From CAWULT01 sp963923455 (GTDB lineage Bacteria > Acidobacteriota > Vicinamibacteria > Vicinamibacterales > UBA2999): a stretch of 9,117 nt of DNA. Location of the stretch: assembly GCA_963923455.1 (NCBI GenBank), contig CAWULT010000160.1, forward strand, positions 1-9,117. The letters are read 5' to 3'. Position numbers and translations under genes: made by a program. A model generated the notes under the pieces. The model was not told where the DNA came from. It did not search any database and was given only the letters and a program-made list of their open reading frames with translations. Below, piece by piece: positions 7,102 to 9,117 of this stretch; positions within the stretch are counted from its first letter, which is position 1; every line of letters starts with the position of its first letter.

Positions 7102-7838
7102 GGCAAGGCGCGCGCGTCGAATCCCCAGCCGCGCAGGATCGCCCCTTCCTCGGCCGCCGTCATGGCCTTCTTGAACCGGGCGCCCGACCGTCCCTTCACC
7201 CGGGCCTCGCACTCGGCCCACGTCGCGTGCCGCATCGGCACGCCGTCGACCACGCTCAGGTAGGCGTGCGCGGCCCCCGCCCGCGCCGACACCGCGCCGG
7301 CCGGCCGCTTCGGCAGCGACGTGTCGTCGGGCAGGTCGAGGATCGACACGCCGTATCCGTCGAGCGGGCCCTCGTAGAGGTCCGCCGTCTTCTGCAGCGA
7401 GAACGCCACCGCGATCTCATCCACGCGTTCGTTGCCGGGCGTGCCGACATGGCCGCGCACCCACCGCCAGTCGATCTCCCCGCGGGCGCGCGCGCCCGTC
7501 AGGGCCGACAGCTGCTCCCACAGGTCGCGGTTCAGCACGTCGCCGCCCTGCGCGGTCTTCCAGCCGCGGCGCCGCCAGCCCCAGACCCACTGCGTGATGC
7601 CCTGGATCACATAGGTCGAGTCGGTGTAGACCGCCACCGGACCGCGAATCGCCGCCACGTGCTCGAGCGCGGCAATCGCCCCGCTCAGCTCCATCTTGTT
7701 GTTGGTCGTGTGCGGCGAGCCCCCACCCAGTTCGGTGACGCGGGCGTCTGGCGTCACGACGATCACGCCCCAGCCGCCTGGACCGGGATTGCCCTTGGCG
7801 GCGCCGTCGGTGAACACGATGATGGGCGGACTGCTCAT
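7098..7838 (-). CDS. rnhA: Ribonuclease HI with a C-terminal viroplasmin/hybrid-binding-like domain
   Basis: Cuts the RNA strand of RNA:DNA hybrids (R-loops, primers, misincorporated runs). Residues 5-155 are a complete RNase HI fold: FTDGAAKGNPGPGGWG with Asp11, NNKMELSGAI with Glu50, VYTDSTYVIQG with Asp73, the basic handle GWRRRGWKTA, and VRGHVGTPGNERVDEIA with His130 and Asp140. All four catalytic acids and the His are present at E. coli-like spacing. After a linker (about 156-190), residues 192-238 resemble the viroplasmin/RNase H1 hybrid-binding domain (TWAECEARVKG, SGARFKKA). That domain is usually N-terminal. I chose the ATG at 7838 because it places TDG at the family's normal distance; a TTG at 7859, right after the previous stop, would add seven residues. 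The gene follows the hydrolase by 21 nt and may share its transcript. Confidence 0.94.
   Translation of the reverse strand: MSSPPIIVFTDGAAKGNPGPGGWGVIVVTPDARVTELGGGSPHTTNNKMELSGAIAALEHVAAIRGPVAVYTDSTYVIQGITQWVWGWRRRGWKTAQGGDVLNRDLWEQLSALTGARARGEIDWRWVRGHVGTPGNERVDEIAVAFSLQKTADLYEGPLDGYGVSILDLPDDTSLPKRPAGAVSARAGAAHAYLSVVDGVPMRHATWAECEARVKGRSGARFKKAMTAAEEGAILRGWGFDARALP
7125..7265 (-). other. Viroplasmin/hybrid-binding-like domain at the C-terminus of RNase HI
   Basis: The segment encodes AYLSVVDGV, then HATWAECEARVKG, then SGARFKKAMTAAEE. The spacing of a short strand, Trp-x-x-Cys, Val-Lys-Gly, then Gly-Ala-Arg-Phe-Lys matches the RNase H1 hybrid-binding domain (commonly TTWxECxxxVxGxxGAxxKxF). 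In eukaryotic RNase H1 that domain grips RNA:DNA hybrid and raises processivity. Its position after rather than before the catalytic domain is seen directly; its function here is inferred. Confidence 0.65.
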
Positions 7839-7859
7839 CGAATGCGCGGGCCCGGGCAA

Positions 7860-9117
7860 CTAGAAGGCCACGCCGGCGGCGTCCGCCAGGATCATCTCGC
7901 GGTACAGCGGCAGCGACCAGCCAGCCTTCTCGAGCTGCGTCAGGCGCGTCTCGACGGCCTTCACGTACGCGCCCTTCGTCTTGTAGAGCCGCTTCAGCGT
8001 GGCCGCGTCGAACGCCGCCTGCGACGTGCTGAGCCCGCACATCAGGTTGGCCGCGTTCTGCCCGCCCGCCGCGATGTAGGGGCTGGCGTTGGCCACGACC
8101 GGCGAGAGGGCCGGCGGGCGGATGGTGTACTTCACGGTCGGCACGTCGACGTACGTGGTCCGGATCCCGCCGCGGGGATTGCCACGCTCGTCGAGCGCCA
8201 TCATCGAGCCGTCGTTGTACTCGTCGCGGTCGAGCAGGATCCGGTCGGCCCGCGGCGGCACGATGCCCCGGTCGACCCACTTGAACAGGTGATCGAGGGC
8301 CACCGACATGTACGCCTGCACGGGGAACGTGCTGAGCGGCAGCTGGCACGGATTGGGCTTGAGCCGCACGCTGTCGCGCGTGTCGATGTGCCCCAGGCCG
8401 GCAAACTCGTAGAGCCGGTACTGTTTGCCGGGCTCGTCGCCGTCCTGCTTGTTGGTGATGTTGCCGCTGACCTCGTGCATCGTCGGCACGTGGATCACCG
8501 GCACGTCGACGTCGCGGATCATCGCGCCGTTCGACATCGGCAGGAAGCCGTCGTAGATGCGCTGCATCGCCGGCGTCCGGTACACCATGTGCGCCGGCAG
8601 GTAGTTGACGAGCACGCCGGCCGTCATCGAGGTGCCGGCGAGCACCATCTTCCGGACGGGCGCGCCGATCACCGCGCCCTCGCGGACGAGGGCGCCGGCC
8701 TGCGCGAGAATCTCGTTGGTCTGCGCCCCGTTCAGCTTCAGCGCGCGGTAGCGCGGCTCGTTCAGCGCGACGAACTGCGCCGGCGGCGTCGTCAGCACCT
8801 CGACCGCGACGTGGCCCGACGCCATCGTGTAGATCGAGGTGAACTCGAACATGTGCGCGGCGCCGCTGCCGTGCATCGCCTCGGCCAGCACCAGGCCGCT
8901 GAATTTCGACATGTCGCGCGGCTTTCGGACGACGAGGCGCGTCGTGTAGGGCTCGCCGTTGGCGGTGCCCGAGATCAGGTACTCGTGCGCGTCGTAGCCG
9001 TAGGCGGCGAGGCCCTTGCCCGGCGCGAGCGACGGCGCCGAGTCGAACATCGGGCCCGGGCCCGTGACTTCGGCCGACACGGTCGGCAGCGCCACCGCGG
9101 TCGGTGCCGCGGGCAGG
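7860..9117 (-). CDS. Alpha/beta-hydrolase domain protein, C-terminal ~419 residues (runs off the right edge)
   Basis: Resembles the large alpha/beta-hydrolase_10-type family (often annotated alpha/beta hydrolase domain-containing protein), whose members are mostly secreted and of unknown substrate. The reading frame is open to the window edge. The first visible residues, LPAAPTAVA, look like the end of a signal peptide, so the true start is probably upstream; a GTG at 9095 is unlikely to be the start. Likely catalytic features are a nucleophile elbow AGTSMTAG (Ser codon 8628-8630), an acid in HVPTMHEVSGN, and a His in FAGLGHID. The C-terminal half includes Gly/Pro-rich loops and ends in LADAAGVAF. 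The elbow is G-x-S-x-T rather than the textbook G-x-S-x-G. The Ser is clear, while the acid and His assignments are tentative. The stop is 21 nt before the preferred rnhA start. Confidence 0.82.
   Translation of the reverse strand, partial: LPAAPTAVALPTVSAEVTGPGPMFDSAPSLAPGKGLAAYGYDAHEYLISGTANGEPYTTRLVVRKPRDMSKFSGLVLAEAMHGSGAAHMFEFTSIYTMASGHVAVEVLTTPPAQFVALNEPRYRALKLNGAQTNEILAQAGALVREGAVIGAPVRKMVLAGTSMTAGVLVNYLPAHMVYRTPAMQRIYDGFLPMSNGAMIRDVDVPVIHVPTMHEVSGNITNKQDGDEPGKQYRLYEFAGLGHIDTRDSVRLKPNPCQLPLSTFPVQAYMSVALDHLFKWVDRGIVPPRADRILLDRDEYNDGSMMALDERGNPRGGIRTTYVDVPTVKYTIRPPALSPVVANASPYIAAGGQNAANLMCGLSTSQAAFDAATLKRLYKTKGAYVKAVETRLTQLEKAGWSLPLYREMILADAAGVAF

Noticed and set aside
2816..7174. A 1452-codon open frame on the plus strand across asmA, the uncharacterised gene and part of rnhA
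   Set aside because: It is antisense to well-supported genes, is extremely rich in Arg, His, Gln and Gly, and has no recognisable domain. In GC-rich genes the complementary frame rarely contains stops, which explains its length.
7839..7859. TTG start at 7859 for RNase HI
   Set aside because: It touches the previous stop codon and adds seven residues not typical of the family; the ATG at 7838 puts the TDG motif at the normal distance. It cannot be excluded entirely.
7417..8349. A 310-codon minus-strand frame overlapping rnhA and the hydrolase
   Set aside because: It is the shifted frame of two genes with intact catalytic motifs and has low-complexity composition.
9051..9064. A 14-bp perfect GC palindrome
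   Set aside because: It lies inside the hydrolase coding region over a Gly-Pro-Gly-Pro stretch; alternating Gly and Pro codons in GC-rich DNA give such palindromes by chance.
1..9117. A novel defence, mobile or CRISPR-like system
   Set aside because: No repeats with spacers, transposase, integrase, toxin-antitoxin pair or phage gene is visible; composition and strand bias are uniform and the genes are mostly housekeeping.

Overview
The window is about 9.1 kb of very GC-rich bacterial DNA, tightly packed, with every supportable gene on the minus strand. GC-rich third positions, a large AsmA-like protein typical of an outer-membrane-bearing cell, a PHP-type PolX, and an alpha/beta-hydrolase of a kind common in soil bacteria suggest a high-GC Gram-negative lineage. 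Acidobacteriota (Vicinamibacteria-like) is my best guess. It is an inference: the window holds no rRNA or other taxonomic marker.

In transcription order (right to left) the layout is: (1) the C-terminal ~419 residues of a probably exported alpha/beta-hydrolase-domain protein, cut by the right edge (9117-7860); (2) ribonuclease HI with an extra C-terminal viroplasmin/hybrid-binding-like domain (7838-7098); (3) an uncharacterised, probably exported or membrane-anchored 369-residue protein (7045-5936); (4) a 982-residue AsmA-like protein with one N-terminal membrane helix and a three-copy 114-residue repeat (5893-2945); (5) a PolX DNA polymerase fused to a PHP domain (2937-1174); (6) the N-terminal 392 residues of an NAD+-dependent DNA ligase, cut by the left edge (1177-1).

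Spacing suggests transcription units. The hydrolase stop and the rnhA start are 21 nt apart. A plausible sigma70-like promoter sits before the uncharacterised gene. A stronger one, with a perfect TTGACA -35 box, sits directly before asmA, so close that the predicted mRNA start falls on or next to the ATG; that mRNA would be leaderless. asmA, polX and ligA follow with a 7-nt gap and then a 4-nt ATGA overlap, so they look like one translationally linked operon. PolX (gap filling, plus a PHP nuclease) and LigA (nick sealing) form a natural repair pair. RNase HI lies nearby and may feed the same gap-repair chemistry, but no functional link to AsmA or the hydrolase is shown by the sequence.

I see no mobile element, CRISPR array, rRNA or tRNA, and no gene-free stretch longer than 52 bases. 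Most of the content is ordinary housekeeping. The observations most worth following are the leaderless asmA-polX-ligA promoter, the PolX-LigA coupling, the reversed domain order of the RNase HI, and the AsmA repeat.
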